64,000 nt of DNA from Acinetobacter marinus (GCF_900096915.1 NZ_FMYK01000003.1:248001-312000); one strand, 5' to 3'; positions 28,073 to 36,649 are shown, numbered from the stretch's first letter. Notes: generated from the sequence alone by a model not told the origin. Numbers and translations are program-made.

Positions 28073-29559
28073 TTGCAATGAAATATGCAAGGAACAATGC
28101 AAAGAATCATGCAAAGCACTTTAAAATCGGTGTGTTGTTATCAAGCATCCTTGTGCTCAATGGTTGTGTCAATCTCGCACCAAAGTACGAGCGTCCAAAC
28201 TCGCCTGTACAAGGCAGTTTTGGCAATCAAGCAGTTGGAGCGACTACTGCCGAAGATATTGCCAAACTGGATTGGCGCAGTGTATTTACCGATCCTGCTT
28301 TGCAAAAGACCATTGCTTTGGCATTAGACAATAATCGGGATTTGCGCGTTGCGATGCTGAATATTGAAAAAGCCCGAGCGCAATATCGTATCCAACGTGC
28401 AGAGATGTTTCCAAGTGTCGATGCATCTGCAACGCAAACTCGCGCTAAAACCCGCTCTGGGAATAGCAGTTCGATCAGTCAGTCTGCGGAGTTTTCGGTG
28501 GGCTTTACCAGTTGGGAGTTGGATCTCTTTGGTCGTCTGAAAAATGAAAAGGACGAAACCTTAGAAACCTATTTTGCCACAGCAGAAACTCAGCGCAGTA
28601 CACGGATGAGCTTGATTGCAGAGGTTGCTGGTGATTGGCTGAATATCGTGTCCTATCAGCAACAGCTTGCGGTCGCACAGCAGACCCTTGCCAGCCAAGA
28701 AAAAACCATGCAACTGACCTATGCCAAATATAAAGAAGGCATTTCTTCGGCGATGGATTATGAGGAAATTAAAACCAGTGTCGACAGTGCTCGAGCGGAT
28801 ATTGCCAGCTACAAGAGTGAGTTGGCACAGGCAAAAAATGAACTCGATCTGGTCGTCGGTACCAAAGTCCCGAACGATTATTTACCCCCAGCCAATGCCG
28901 ACTTTGATCAGGTACGATTGGCAAATATTCAGAGTAATCTGGACTCGAGTGTACTGCTGAATCATCCAGATGTGCTCTATGCCGAACATACCTTGAAAAG
29001 TGCCAATGCTGATATTGGTGCAGCACGAGCAGCATTTTTCCCAAGTATTTCGCTGACTGCCAGTGCAGGGCGGGCGAGTGATGACTTGGCAGGTTTATTT
29101 AATGCAGCCACTGGGGTGTGGTCTTTTGCACCGTCGATTTCAGTGCCGATCTTTAATGCGGGCGAGCTGAAAGCAACGTTGGATTCTTCTAAAATCCAGA
29201 AAAATATCTATGTGGCACAGTATGAGCTAGCGATACAAACCGCATTCAATGATGTGGCGAATGCATTGGCGGCACGGGAATACATTCAACAGCAAATGAC
29301 AGCTCAACAGGATTTAGTCAAATCCTCAGCACGGTACTACCTTCTTGCGACAGCACGCTATAAAGAGGGCGTTGATGATTATCTGACGGCGCTGACGGCA
29401 CAGCGTACCTTCTATACCGCACAGCAAAATCTGATCAGTTTGCAACTCGAAGAAGCGACCAACCGAGTGACTTTATATAAAGTACTCGGCGGTGGCGCAG
29501 ATGCTAAGTCGAGTCAAGATGCTTCTACCGATGCGAAAAATCAGCAAAGTGATTCATAG
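28069..29559 (+). CDS. RND efflux outer membrane channel lipoprotein (OprM/TolC type)
   Basis: A 496-residue outer membrane factor. A lipoprotein signal ends in LVLNGC; two OEP domains follow (first with NRDLRVAMLNIEKARAQYRI, second with HPDVLYAEHTLKSANADIGA). The C-terminal 20 residues are hydrophilic. It is translationally coupled to the RND gene. An alternative ATG lies three codons downstream. Together the three genes encode a complete tripartite pump. Confidence 0.93.
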   Translation: MIAMKYARNNAKNHAKHFKIGVLLSSILVLNGCVNLAPKYERPNSPVQGSFGNQAVGATTAEDIAKLDWRSVFTDPALQKTIALALDNNRDLRVAMLNIEKARAQYRIQRAEMFPSVDASATQTRAKTRSGNSSSISQSAEFSVGFTSWELDLFGRLKNEKDETLETYFATAETQRSTRMSLIAEVAGDWLNIVSYQQQLAVAQQTLASQEKTMQLTYAKYKEGISSAMDYEEIKTSVDSARADIASYKSELAQAKNELDLVVGTKVPNDYLPPANADFDQVRLANIQSNLDSSVLLNHPDVLYAEHTLKSANADIGAARAAFFPSISLTASAGRASDDLAGLFNAATGVWSFAPSISVPIFNAGELKATLDSSKIQKNIYVAQYELAIQTAFNDVANALAAREYIQQQMTAQQDLVKSSARYYLLATARYKEGVDDYLTALTAQRTFYTAQQNLISLQLEEATNRVTLYKVLGGGADAKSSQDASTDAKNQQSDS

Positions 29560-29593
29560 CTTGCGAGTTTACTTCGATAGAAATGCGAAAAGA

Positions 29594-29743
29594 AGCTGTC
29601 TCAAAATCCAATTTTCAACCCCACCTAACCTCCCCTTAAAAAGGGGAGGAATTCTAACCCTTTGGTTTTATTGAATGGTCTTCCCCCAGTGAAGGGGGAT
29701 GAGGAGTATACTCCGCAAGGGGGGGTATAGTTTTGAGACAGCC
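29594..29743. repeat. MITE-like element with 12-bp terminal inverted repeats
   Basis: GCTGTCTCAAAA (29595-29606) and TTTTGAGACAGC (29731-29742) are perfect terminal inverted repeats around about 150 bp of non-coding DNA. Inside are hairpins CCTCCCCTT-AAA-AAGGGGAGG and CTTCCCCC-N6-GGGGG, and the palindrome GGAGTATACTCC. It sits just after the efflux operon and may act as its terminator. No transposase is present, so it would have moved in trans. Confidence 0.7.
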
Positions 29744-30054
29744 TCTTTTTATTGCACGAAAAGATGGATTTGAATGAGCTAATAAAACTGCTTTGATTGT
29801 TTGAAGAGGTACGAAAACTAGCGATTGAGTGCAGAATCAAATGTAAATTAGTGCAGAATGCGCCGAAAATTATAAAGTATACTTTGTATCCGAGTATTTG
29901 ATGAGCGTACTCGGTACACAGCTGGATACACAAGAGGGCTAATTAAAGCGAGACAAAACGAGATAAAGCATGACATAAAAAAACCATAAATCTATACAAT
30001 TTATGGAGTTAGGTGGTGATGTTGGACAATATTGATAGTTATAATACATAAATT
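29744..30054. other. Intergenic stretch between the MITE-like element and the tRNA
   Basis: About 310 bp, AT-rich, with no gene I can support. It contains two copies of TGCAGAAT (AGTGCAGAATCAAATG, AGTGCAGAATGCGCC) and loose purine-rich repeats (GCGAGACAAAACGAGATAAAGCATGACA is too long to be more than degenerate). It could hold a phage attachment half site, but the other end is outside the window. Confidence 0.4.
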
Positions 30055-30131
<77 letters not shown>

Positions 30132-30293
30132 TTGAGTTTTTTAACTCTTTGTATTTACGATATTTAAATACAGAAATAATAATGCATCATTATCACGGTA
30201 TTTGCAATATAATTTAATTTGTAGGCGCATAGTAGGCACTAGAAATTATTGTGTTATATTGCGACATATTGCAAAACGCCGAGATTTTAACGC

Positions 30294-31547
30294 ATGAGCG
30301 CAGGTAGAGTAAAGCTAACAAAGTCATTTATTGATCAACTCGAATTAACGCCAGCGATTTATCGTGACGTGGACTTGATCGGCTTTGCTGTGCGCATCAA
30401 TACAACGTACAAAACATATGTTGTTGAAAAGCGAGTTCATGGAAAGAACGTGCGTGCGACAGTCGGCATTCACGGTCAGCTCACATTAGCGCAGGCTCGT
30501 GCGAAAGCGCAGGAAATGTTGCTCGATATGAGCAGGGGTATCAATCCCACAGAAGTTAAAAAAAATGATCGACTGCGTGCGCTTGGTGATGATGAGTTAG
30601 ATGCGTCACAGCCAACGCTACTTGATGCGTATGCGATCTATTGCGTTGAGCGTGAGCTGGCAGAACGAACACGAAGCGACTACGAATCTGTTATCAATAA
30701 CTATCTCAAAGATTGGCGAGAAATAAAGCTCAAAAACATCACTCGAAAAATGATTCAGGATCGGCACCAATCGCTATCTGCGAATAGCAAAGCGCAAGCG
30801 AATATGGCGATGCGTGTATTTCGTGCGATCTATAACTTTTCGATTGAACATTATCTTGATGACAACGAACACCCCATTTTGCCGACATCTAATCCAGTGA
30901 GTACGCTCACAGCAAAACGACAATGGAATAAGATCAAACGCCGAAAAACTTACATCAATGAGGATAAGTTGCCGACTTGGGTAAATTCCGTTTTAAATTT
31001 TCAGGGGCGAGGGCAGCAGCTCGAAACCAACAAAGATTTTTTATTAACTTTGGTTTTGACGGGTTTTCGTAGTGAAGAATGCGCATCGATTGCTTGGGAT
31101 GCGATTGATTTGAAATATGGCTTTATTACTTCAGTTGATCCCAAAAATGGCGATCCGCATACTTTGCCGATGGGCGACTTTTTGTGGCAATTGATGAAGA
31201 AACGGCGCAGATATGTCGATGGGAATTGGGTATTTCCGTCAAAAAAATCAGCGACGGGTCATATTTCTAATATTGCAAAAGTGCGAGATAAGATTAATGC
31301 GGATTGTGATGTGCAGTTTACGTTTCATGATTTGCGCAGGACATTCGCATCAATAGCCGAGGGATTGGACTATGGGCGCTATACGATCAAACGGCTGTTG
31401 AACCATCGTGAAGACGACGACAGGGATGTGACGGCAGGATACATTCAAGTGAGTGATAAAAAGATACGTCAAGCGATGAACGAGATCGAGCAAGTTATTT
31501 TTGCTGATAAACGTGCGCATCTGGTTGATGAGATGAAAAAGAAATGA
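30294..31547 (+). CDS. int: Prophage tyrosine integrase
   Basis: A 417-residue P4-type integrase with an N-terminal arm-binding domain (DUF4102-like: DLIGFAVRINTTYKTYVVEKR), a SAM-like core domain (residues 105-190) and the catalytic domain. Catalytic residues seen: R in VLTGFRSEECASIAW, H-x-x-R in FTFHDLRRTFAS, H in LLNHREDD, and the tyrosine nucleophile in TAGYIQVSDKKI. It lies 162 bp from the tRNA gene and marks the left end of the prophage. Confidence 0.95.
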   Translation: MSAGRVKLTKSFIDQLELTPAIYRDVDLIGFAVRINTTYKTYVVEKRVHGKNVRATVGIHGQLTLAQARAKAQEMLLDMSRGINPTEVKKNDRLRALGDDELDASQPTLLDAYAIYCVERELAERTRSDYESVINNYLKDWREIKLKNITRKMIQDRHQSLSANSKAQANMAMRVFRAIYNFSIEHYLDDNEHPILPTSNPVSTLTAKRQWNKIKRRKTYINEDKLPTWVNSVLNFQGRGQQLETNKDFLLTLVLTGFRSEECASIAWDAIDLKYGFITSVDPKNGDPHTLPMGDFLWQLMKKRRRYVDGNWVFPSKKSATGHISNIAKVRDKINADCDVQFTFHDLRRTFASIAEGLDYGRYTIKRLLNHREDDDRDVTAGYIQVSDKKIRQAMNEIEQVIFADKRAHLVDEMKKK

Positions 31548-31551
31548 TGCA

Positions 31552-31845
31552 CTAAGCGGTGTGCATCATTCGCTTAAATTTTACTTTGAGATACGCAAGA
31601 ATGTCTGATTTTTGGTACAGGATCGTGCGTGTGCCTTCTTCCTTGTAAAAAGGGATGCCGCCACCTTCACAGCGTTTTTTCTGCAAAAATGACAGTGAAC
31701 GCTCAATCACAATTGCTGTCATCTCTTGAGAAACCAGCGCATCATCTGGAAGTTCCTCAAAGCGTTCACGTTCAGCTTCTTTTTGCGCTTCTGTCATTTG
31801 ATCAAGTTTACTTACTCGAACTATCTTTTGCATTGCGCCCATCAC
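31552..31845 (-). CDS. Excisionase-like small DNA-binding protein
   Basis: A 97-residue basic protein whose C-terminal half (AIVIERSLSFLQKKRCEGGG, then IPFYKEEGTRTILYQKSDIL) looks like the MerR-type HTH_17 fold of excisionases and AlpA-like factors. It is encoded end to end with the integrase, the usual place for an excisionase. It is the last gene of the leftward operon and overlaps the gene before it. Function inferred from fold and position. Confidence 0.65.
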   Translation of the reverse strand: MMGAMQKIVRVSKLDQMTEAQKEAERERFEELPDDALVSQEMTAIVIERSLSFLQKKRCEGGGIPFYKEEGTRTILYQKSDILAYLKVKFKRMMHTA

Positions 31846-32066
31846 TCTGCCTCCTCATCGTAAATGCTAACTGATTGATCGAGATAACCACTTACCCATT
31901 CCCGAAAGATTTCTTCATGTAGAAACTCTTCTTTTTCAGTTGCGTTTAATTTGTTCCATTCGCTTTCGCTTATGTATTCGTGAAGAAAAACATCTTCTTC
32001 ATGAACCGCACCAGGGAAGCCGATACCTAAATAGAGCTTTATTTTTATCGAATTAAATTTACTCAT
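31842..32066 (-). CDS. Small acidic phage protein (DUF7167-like)
   Basis: A 74-residue acidic protein, with IKLYLGIGFPGAVHEEDVFL at the start and NATEKEEFLHEEIFREWVSG in the middle. This pattern recalls the DUF7167 group of small phage proteins (tentative, from memory). It overlaps its neighbours on both sides by 4-8 bases, so translation is coupled. Function unknown. Confidence 0.65.
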   Translation of the reverse strand: MSKFNSIKIKLYLGIGFPGAVHEEDVFLHEYISESEWNKLNATEKEEFLHEEIFREWVSGYLDQSVSIYDEEAE

Positions 32067-32457
32067 CTACACACTCCTCAAAACCCACTTCTTCAACTTT
32101 CTTAGCGAATACTTGACGCAATGCTTCAACTACCTGCTTTACTTCCTGTTCTGTACGCCATACGCCAATAACAACAGAATAACCTTCCAGCCAATTGTAC
32201 GAGCAGTATCCCCAACTAGGATCATCCGATATGCTCCAAACACAATCACCTACTTTCGGCTTAAATGGTGCAGGCACTTCAATTCCATTGATTGAGATCA
32301 TTTTTGGTTTTAGGCGGAACTTAAATGAAGGGTGTAAGAACTCTCGGACTTGCCACTCGTCTGTAATGTCTTGAAAATCATTACCAGTTGCCCATTGAAC
32401 TTCTTCACCATTCGCCAGCGCAATTAACGCCTGTTTTCCATTGATTATGCTATTCAT
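32059..32457 (-). CDS. Phage protein of unknown function
   Basis: A 132-residue protein starting at MNSIINGKQALIALANGEEV; I chose ATG 32457 because it overlaps the stop of the gene before it (ATGAATAG). Residues 1-60 look like the small phage domain that begins IINGKQALIALANGEEVQW and ends FKFRLKP. The C-terminal 30 residues (WRTEQEVKQVVEALRQVFAK) are nearly repeated in the fragment at 32721-32888. Function unknown. Confidence 0.7.
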   Translation of the reverse strand: MNSIINGKQALIALANGEEVQWATGNDFQDITDEWQVREFLHPSFKFRLKPKMISINGIEVPAPFKPKVGDCVWSISDDPSWGYCSYNWLEGYSVVIGVWRTEQEVKQVVEALRQVFAKKVEEVGFEECVDE

Positions 32458-32728
32458 GTTCAATATCCTCAAAAGGTACATCTTCGATTTTCTTACCGCA
32501 ATTCGAGCAGTATTGTCCGCTGTCGGACGGCTTTTGGGCTGCATACGAATCGAAAACATAATCTCGACCGCATTCTGTGCCCCAAATCCCATCCTCAGTC
32601 TCACGCCAAACGCATTTTTCGGATTCGGCTTTCTGAGCGATAGACATTGCTAGATCAAAGCCGAACTGCCATTGCTGTGGTTTTCCGCTATACCCAGTGC
32701 GTTCACGCTCTTTTTCAATATCAATCAT
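32450..32728 (-). CDS. Small phage protein with a zinc-ribbon-like motif
   Basis: A 92-residue protein; ATG 32728 has a strong AAGGAG site eight bases upstream. The C-terminal part has CSNCGKKIEDVPF and an earlier CGRDYVF and CVW, so four cysteines could bind zinc. It overlaps the next gene by eight bases. Function unknown; common type in the accessory operons of Acinetobacter phages. Confidence 0.7.
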   Translation of the reverse strand: MIDIEKERERTGYSGKPQQWQFGFDLAMSIAQKAESEKCVWRETEDGIWGTECGRDYVFDSYAAQKPSDSGQYCSNCGKKIEDVPFEDIEHE

Positions 32729-32888
32729 TTTCAATCTCCTTGCCGAATACTTGGCGCAATGCTTCAACTACTTGTTTGATTTCATCTTCGGTGCGCCACC
32801 AGCCGTAAAAAGACTTAATATCGGTTCCATAAGATTCGCTTTTTGCATGGGCTTGCTTGTACCAGTTCTTTAATATCCATCTTTCACC
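32721..32888 (-). pseudogene. Truncated paralogue of the 32059-32457 gene
   Basis: An open frame of about 55 codons without any ATG or GTG start, bounded upstream by TAA at 32889-32891. Its end, GWWRTEDEIKQVVEALRQVF, is almost identical to GVWRTEQEVKQVVEALRQVF in the 132-residue protein downstream. The start of the gene is missing, so this is most likely the remnant of a duplicated copy. It overlaps the next start by eight bases. Confidence 0.6.
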
Positions 32889-32895
32889 TTAAAAA

Positions 32896-33063
32896 TTAGT
32901 CGAATTTAACAAGCCGATAAAATTTATTATTAACTTCAATCAAAGCATCTTTCTTTACTTTGGCACGTAGCTTAGCTTGATAAAAATCAATACCCACCCA
33001 CACGCCTGCAATGAAAAATCCAATAAATGCAAAAGCGAGAAATGCAACAAATCCAATACCCAT
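32896..33063 (-). CDS. Small single-span membrane protein
   Basis: A 55-residue protein: a hydrophobic span of about 20 residues at the N-terminus (GIGFVAFLAFAFIGFFIAG) followed by a basic tail (FYQAKLRAKVKKDALIEV). AGGAG lies eight bases before ATG 33063. Likely an inner-membrane protein; function unknown. Confidence 0.65.
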   Translation of the reverse strand: MGIGFVAFLAFAFIGFFIAGVWVGIDFYQAKLRAKVKKDALIEVNNKFYRLVKFD

Positions 33064-33235
33064 AACTATCTCCTAAAAAATTAATTACCCTTACCGCCAC
33101 GGTGGGCTATCCCGATAATGTCATGGCTAACCGTTACACTACATTGCTACTCTGTGCTTACACCTCTGCAAAGGTGGGCGTGTGGTACATGTCGCCACTT
33201 TCGCAATTACTACACGGCTTAGATAGCATGGGCTT
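33064..33235. other. Gap in the leftward operon with a possible 23-residue ORF
   Basis: 172 bp between two leftward genes. On the minus strand 33229-33158 reads MLSKPCSNCESGDMYHTPTF and three more codons, with a C-x2-C pair that looks protein-like, but its ribosome binding site is poor. Nothing else is evident. Confidence 0.3.
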
Positions 33236-34255
33236 TTAAGAAGTCACGCCAGCTTCTCCATGCTCAGCAAAGAACAACTCGGCTTCTTCAACCGTGCGTG
33301 CGATAGTCGTTGCTCCGTCAGCGCCAATACAGCCGACAATATCGCCAGTTTTTTCGATAAACTCACGGATACCTTCGAGCGACTTGTAATCTCGAAGTGG
33401 CTCGGCGAACCACGCATCGTTATAGAACATATCTCGATGATGGCTTTCTGCGTCACCCGTCCAGCGTGCGACTTGGATGCAGGTGCTCGCATGATCAGCA
33501 GTCAACGTGAGGTTTGCTTTGACATCTTTACGCATGCGTATCACTGCATTGATCGCATGATGTAAAGATTCGGCTGGATCGCACTCGGTTGGCTCAGTGT
33601 CGTCAGGACTCTCGTACACTTCTACGCAGTATTTATTGCTGTCAGAATGATGCAGGCGTGGCATGATCAGAACGTATGCGGGTGATTCCATTTCGCTGTA
33701 CAGAAAGTCCACTTTTGCTGGATTGCGTGCGCCAGTCGGGGTGATTTCAGATGAGCAGAACGTGCCGAAAAGTTTTGAAATATCTTCGATGACTTGAATG
33801 TATTTCGCTTGGAAATGCGGGTAGTCGTTGTCTACAACTTGGTTTGATAGCTCGACAGGATTTTGCCAGTTAAATTTATCGAGTTGCAGATGGTCATGGA
33901 AATGCACTTCACAATGAAGATGCTTTTTGACTTCTAAAAATCCATTTTTAACAGCATCGTTGTAGTGAATGCTAATCATCTTGTGAGCGCTAAGATTTTG
34001 ACGTTCCGCACGCTCGATAAACTGTTTTACGTCAATCTTGGGAATGCTAAATTTCACATCCGTAGCCAAGCCCTTGATCGGCGCATAGAACATCATATGC
34101 TCATTGGTTGCTACAATGTGACCGTCACGAAAATGCACGTGTTCATTACGAAATGGCTGGGTGTTATCCAAATCGAAATCACCTGCGCACATCACAGCGG
34201 ATTTTAAAAATGCCAACGGCACAAATATTTGGATATGGGTGGATTGATCGTTCAT
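33236..34255 (-). CDS. DNA sliding-clamp-like (DnaN-like) phage protein
   Basis: A 339-residue protein; ATG 34255 is preceded by GAGGAA. The segment VHFRDGHIVATNEHMMFYAP resembles the beta-clamp pattern (function readout with D-G-x-L-V-A-T-D-x-H), and DYPHFQAKYIQVIEDI resembles the conserved YPNF segment of the clamp. Length is near that of DnaN (366). This suggests a phage clamp or clamp mimic that tethers a polymerase or repair enzyme. Sequence similarity is weak, so this is tentative. It is the largest gene of the leftward operon. Confidence 0.5.
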   Translation of the reverse strand: MNDQSTHIQIFVPLAFLKSAVMCAGDFDLDNTQPFRNEHVHFRDGHIVATNEHMMFYAPIKGLATDVKFSIPKIDVKQFIERAERQNLSAHKMISIHYNDAVKNGFLEVKKHLHCEVHFHDHLQLDKFNWQNPVELSNQVVDNDYPHFQAKYIQVIEDISKLFGTFCSSEITPTGARNPAKVDFLYSEMESPAYVLIMPRLHHSDSNKYCVEVYESPDDTEPTECDPAESLHHAINAVIRMRKDVKANLTLTADHASTCIQVARWTGDAESHHRDMFYNDAWFAEPLRDYKSLEGIREFIEKTGDIVGCIGADGATTIARTVEEAELFFAEHGEAGVTS

Positions 34256-34272
34256 CGTTGTTCCTCTAAAAA

Positions 34273-34512
34273 TTAAAAACAATTCACCGCACGTTTGCGA
34301 TTCATATCAATGTGGAAGCGTTGACCGTCATAGACAGCGCCAATCGCAAATAATGCATCTGAGATCGTGCGTAGGCTCAATCGACATTTGCAGGCAAGTT
34401 GGCGCACGGTCATACCTAAAGGTTCATTGCTGAGCGCTACGTCGACTTTTTCACAGTGAAGCGTGAACATGTGTTCTTGGTGCTCTGTTTTCATTTTGAT
34501 GCCACTGTCCAT
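34273..34512 (-). CDS. Small helix-turn-helix-like protein
   Basis: A 79-residue protein with the segment MTVRQLACKCRLSLRTISDA, a plausible helix-turn-helix, preceded by a histidine-rich start. Its start follows the previous gene by one base. Possibly a small regulator of the leftward operon; function unknown. Confidence 0.6.
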   Translation of the reverse strand: MDSGIKMKTEHQEHMFTLHCEKVDVALSNEPLGMTVRQLACKCRLSLRTISDALFAIGAVYDGQRFHIDMNRKRAVNCF

Positions 34513-34513
34513 G

Positions 34514-34723
34514 TTACAGCCCCATCACTGCGCCGATACCGCACAGCATGACCCATGCAACAAAGACGTACAGCATCAGCTCGATTGCATAGAGCATATT
34601 GTGTTTGATGCGTTTTTGACGTGAGCGCACGTGCGTTGGTGTGGTGTAGTGAAAGTGGTTTACGGCGGGTTTGGCTGTATTACCAATGCCGTAGCCGTCT
34701 TTTTTGTTAAATCGTTTCATCAT
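34514..34723 (-). CDS. Small membrane protein, first gene of the leftward operon
   Basis: A 69-residue protein with a basic N-terminal half and a C-terminal hydrophobic span (ELMLYVFVAWVMLCGIGAVM). It is the first gene after the operator-like sites at 34764-34834. Function unknown. Confidence 0.6.
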   Translation of the reverse strand: MMKRFNKKDGYGIGNTAKPAVNHFHYTTPTHVRSRQKRIKHNMLYAIELMLYVFVAWVMLCGIGAVMGL

Positions 34724-34763
34724 GAGTATGTTCCAGCTTGGTCGCTATCTTGATGAGGTTGAT

Positions 34764-34834
34764 ATTACCAAAAAGGTAATTTATTGCAAGATAAAATTAG
34801 AAAAAAGGTAATTTATTTTTACCCTTTTGGTTAT
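34764..34834. promoter_or_regulatory. Three repressor-operator-like palindromes (OL-like)
   Basis: ATTACC-AAAAA-GGTAAT (34764-34780) is a perfect dyad. Two degenerate copies follow: ATTAGA-AAAAA-GGTAAT (34796-34812) and TTTACC-CTTTT-GGTTAT (34818-34834). The same dyad occurs twice at 37122-37178, before the repressor. Placement ahead of the leftward operon mirrors lambda OL. Confidence 0.7.
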
Positions 34835-34854
34835 ATTTATGATTTTAAAGGCAA

Positions 34855-34890
34855 TAAAAAAACCACTTGCAAAGTGATTCACAGGTGGTT
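34855..34890 (-). terminator. Terminator of the repressor-kinase operon
   Basis: On the minus strand AACCACCTG pairs with CAAGTGGTT (one mismatch) around a loop of 12 bases and is followed by a T run. It lies just past the end of the 34905-35849 gene. Confidence 0.65.
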
Positions 34891-34904
34891 TGTGGTGGTG
34901 TTGG

Positions 34905-35849
34905 TTAGATGAAGTCTTTCATGTGTTCGTAGAGTTTGTTTTTATCAGCTTCGACTTTGACTTGAATGTCGTAGCCGTTCTTTTTCATCAATAGAATGGA
35001 ATGTAAAACTTGCTCAATGTCATTATCCACTTGCTCAATAATGTCTGAGCTAAAGCCGATAGAGCTGACGCTAGGGCGATAAATAAATATACCCGCTTTG
35101 GCTTTCTTGCCCTTGATTTCACACGCATTGCGCACTTGCGTACAGCCGTTTTTCTCCAAGCTATAACCACGATGCACTTCGCTCTTGTAGTGGGCTGAAA
35201 TGACGTTAGCAAACGTCACTGGGCTGTCATTATGCAAATTAAGTTGCTCGCTCCATATCGGCAAAGATACCTTGATTTCATTATTGGTTGCTGGGTCAAT
35301 CAGCTTAATCGGATCTTGATGGTAGATTCTTTCATAAACTGATGGCATTTCTTTTTTAAGTTTGCCAAAAAAATTACGGCGCAACTGGTCGCTAGAATAT
35401 GATGAGTTAAACTCCTCATCCTTAATGCTGTCGCCATCGCACTGTAATCGGACTTTGGTGTTGTATAGTGATGTGAGGATTTCATCAACCGTAATGCCTG
35501 ATGAATGGGACGGCTGCGAATAAGAAATATGCGGTGATACAGATTCGCCAAACACGCCACTGTCTAAAAGCTCACGAGTGGATTGTAGTAAAAAATTAAA
35601 ATTGTCTAATCCATCAAAGCCGTATAAACACTGAAAAGGCTTAGCTGATGGGATGAGCTTGTAACGTAGTTTCTGATCGTGATTGCCAATAAATACCACA
35701 CCAATATTAAAGGAATCATCTGCAACAAGATCGGGAGTAATTTTTATTGAAAACCACTGTCCTGTGATTTTTGGCACATCAGAATGACTAGCATCATCAA
35801 ATAGATTAAATGCTATATCAGTCGATGGTAGCGTTGTTCTATTAGCCAT
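34905..35849 (-). CDS. DUF3037-like partner of the HipA-like kinase
   Basis: A 314-residue protein. The N-terminal part QWFSIKITPDLVADDSFNIG, then VVFIG, resembles DUF3037 proteins, which start with a short beta strand, a conserved F-N-I-G-V-V pattern and are often encoded beside HipA-like kinases. The rest (residues 120-314) is not recognised. Its start overlaps the end of the kinase gene by 37 bp, so the pair is translationally coupled. It ends just before the operon terminator. Function unknown; likely acts with the kinase. Confidence 0.6.
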   Translation of the reverse strand: MANRTTLPSTDIAFNLFDDASHSDVPKITGQWFSIKITPDLVADDSFNIGVVFIGNHDQKLRYKLIPSAKPFQCLYGFDGLDNFNFLLQSTRELLDSGVFGESVSPHISYSQPSHSSGITVDEILTSLYNTKVRLQCDGDSIKDEEFNSSYSSDQLRRNFFGKLKKEMPSVYERIYHQDPIKLIDPATNNEIKVSLPIWSEQLNLHNDSPVTFANVISAHYKSEVHRGYSLEKNGCTQVRNACEIKGKKAKAGIFIYRPSVSSIGFSSDIIEQVDNDIEQVLHSILLMKKNGYDIQVKVEADKNKLYEHMKDFI

Positions 35850-36649
35850 TTTGTTAGCCCTGTACGGTCTTGAATAAAAGATAAAAAATGCGACCTATCT
35901 GTATTATTTGGGATAAGTTGACCAGCCCAGTATATCAATTCGTCCTGAATTTGTTCAAAAGCATTTTGGTGTTTTTCTGAAATTGAAAGCATTGTGCTGA
36001 CTTGATCATTACTCGGGGAATGATTGCAAGCCATCTGAGAGAGCTTGTTTGTGTAATGCTTCTTGGGTGCAAGCATAGTGCATTGCCAGTCATCACTTAT
36101 ATCGCAGATCAAACGCCCATTGTCAATTGTGGCGTACTCGTTGTGTCGGATTCGGATTAGGTTATTTAAATGACGGTCGGTATGTGCAATATTCTCATCA
36201 AGCGTTACAGCATTAGGGAGAGCTTTCCATTTATTTAACTCAGTCTGCACTTTGGCTTGTGTATGTATCACATCACCAAGAAAGATGCCTGCTGTTTCCC
36301 CATCCAGTCGGGAAGTACAGAATGCAGGGTAATAGTTTAGTTTCGTAAGCCATGCAAATTGAGGGTACTTGACTGCCACATCTCTTAAATGTGTAGTTGG
36401 AATCTCGGCGAGAAAAGCGTATTCAGGCTGTGGAATGCCTAAAGCACTAGCAAAGAGATAGCCAACAATCTCATTAATCAAACTGCGCTTATCGGCGCTT
36501 AATTGATAAATTTTACTATATGCCGTCACCAAGCCGACATTTGGCAAATTATAGGTGGCGACAAAGACAGGGTTAAGGTTTTGGTACTTTGGATTTACCC
36601 AATCAATAAAACTATAAAACCGATCATTTTTGATCTTCTGTACGATCAT
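35813..36649 (-). CDS. HipA-like protein kinase in the lysogeny operon
   Basis: A 278-residue protein from ATG 36649 (MIVQKIKNDRFYSF), which has GAGGAA ten bases upstream; the frame is open to 36709. SLINEIVGYLFASALGIPQP fits the HipA-like kinase fold. The catalytic loop is HTDRHLNNL (residues 156-164) and the metal-binding DNG follows at 176-178, in the spacing of HipA-like kinases (HipA_2 type). The start overlaps the repressor gene by 26 bp and its end overlaps the DUF3037-like gene by 37 bp. Toxin, phage-defence or signalling roles are possible; the substrate is unknown. It lacks a recognisable HipB-type antitoxin, unless the adjacent repressor serves as one. Confidence 0.7.
   Translation of the reverse strand: MIVQKIKNDRFYSFIDWVNPKYQNLNPVFVATYNLPNVGLVTAYSKIYQLSADKRSLINEIVGYLFASALGIPQPEYAFLAEIPTTHLRDVAVKYPQFAWLTKLNYYPAFCTSRLDGETAGIFLGDVIHTQAKVQTELNKWKALPNAVTLDENIAHTDRHLNNLIRIRHNEYATIDNGRLICDISDDWQCTMLAPKKHYTNKLSQMACNHSPSNDQVSTMLSISEKHQNAFEQIQDELIYWAGQLIPNNTDRSHFLSFIQDRTGLTKWLIEQRYHRLI

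Noticed and set aside
29625..29933. A 102-codon frame on the minus strand over the MITE-like element
   Set aside because: It crosses the repeat and its hairpins and has no family signal; a chance open frame.
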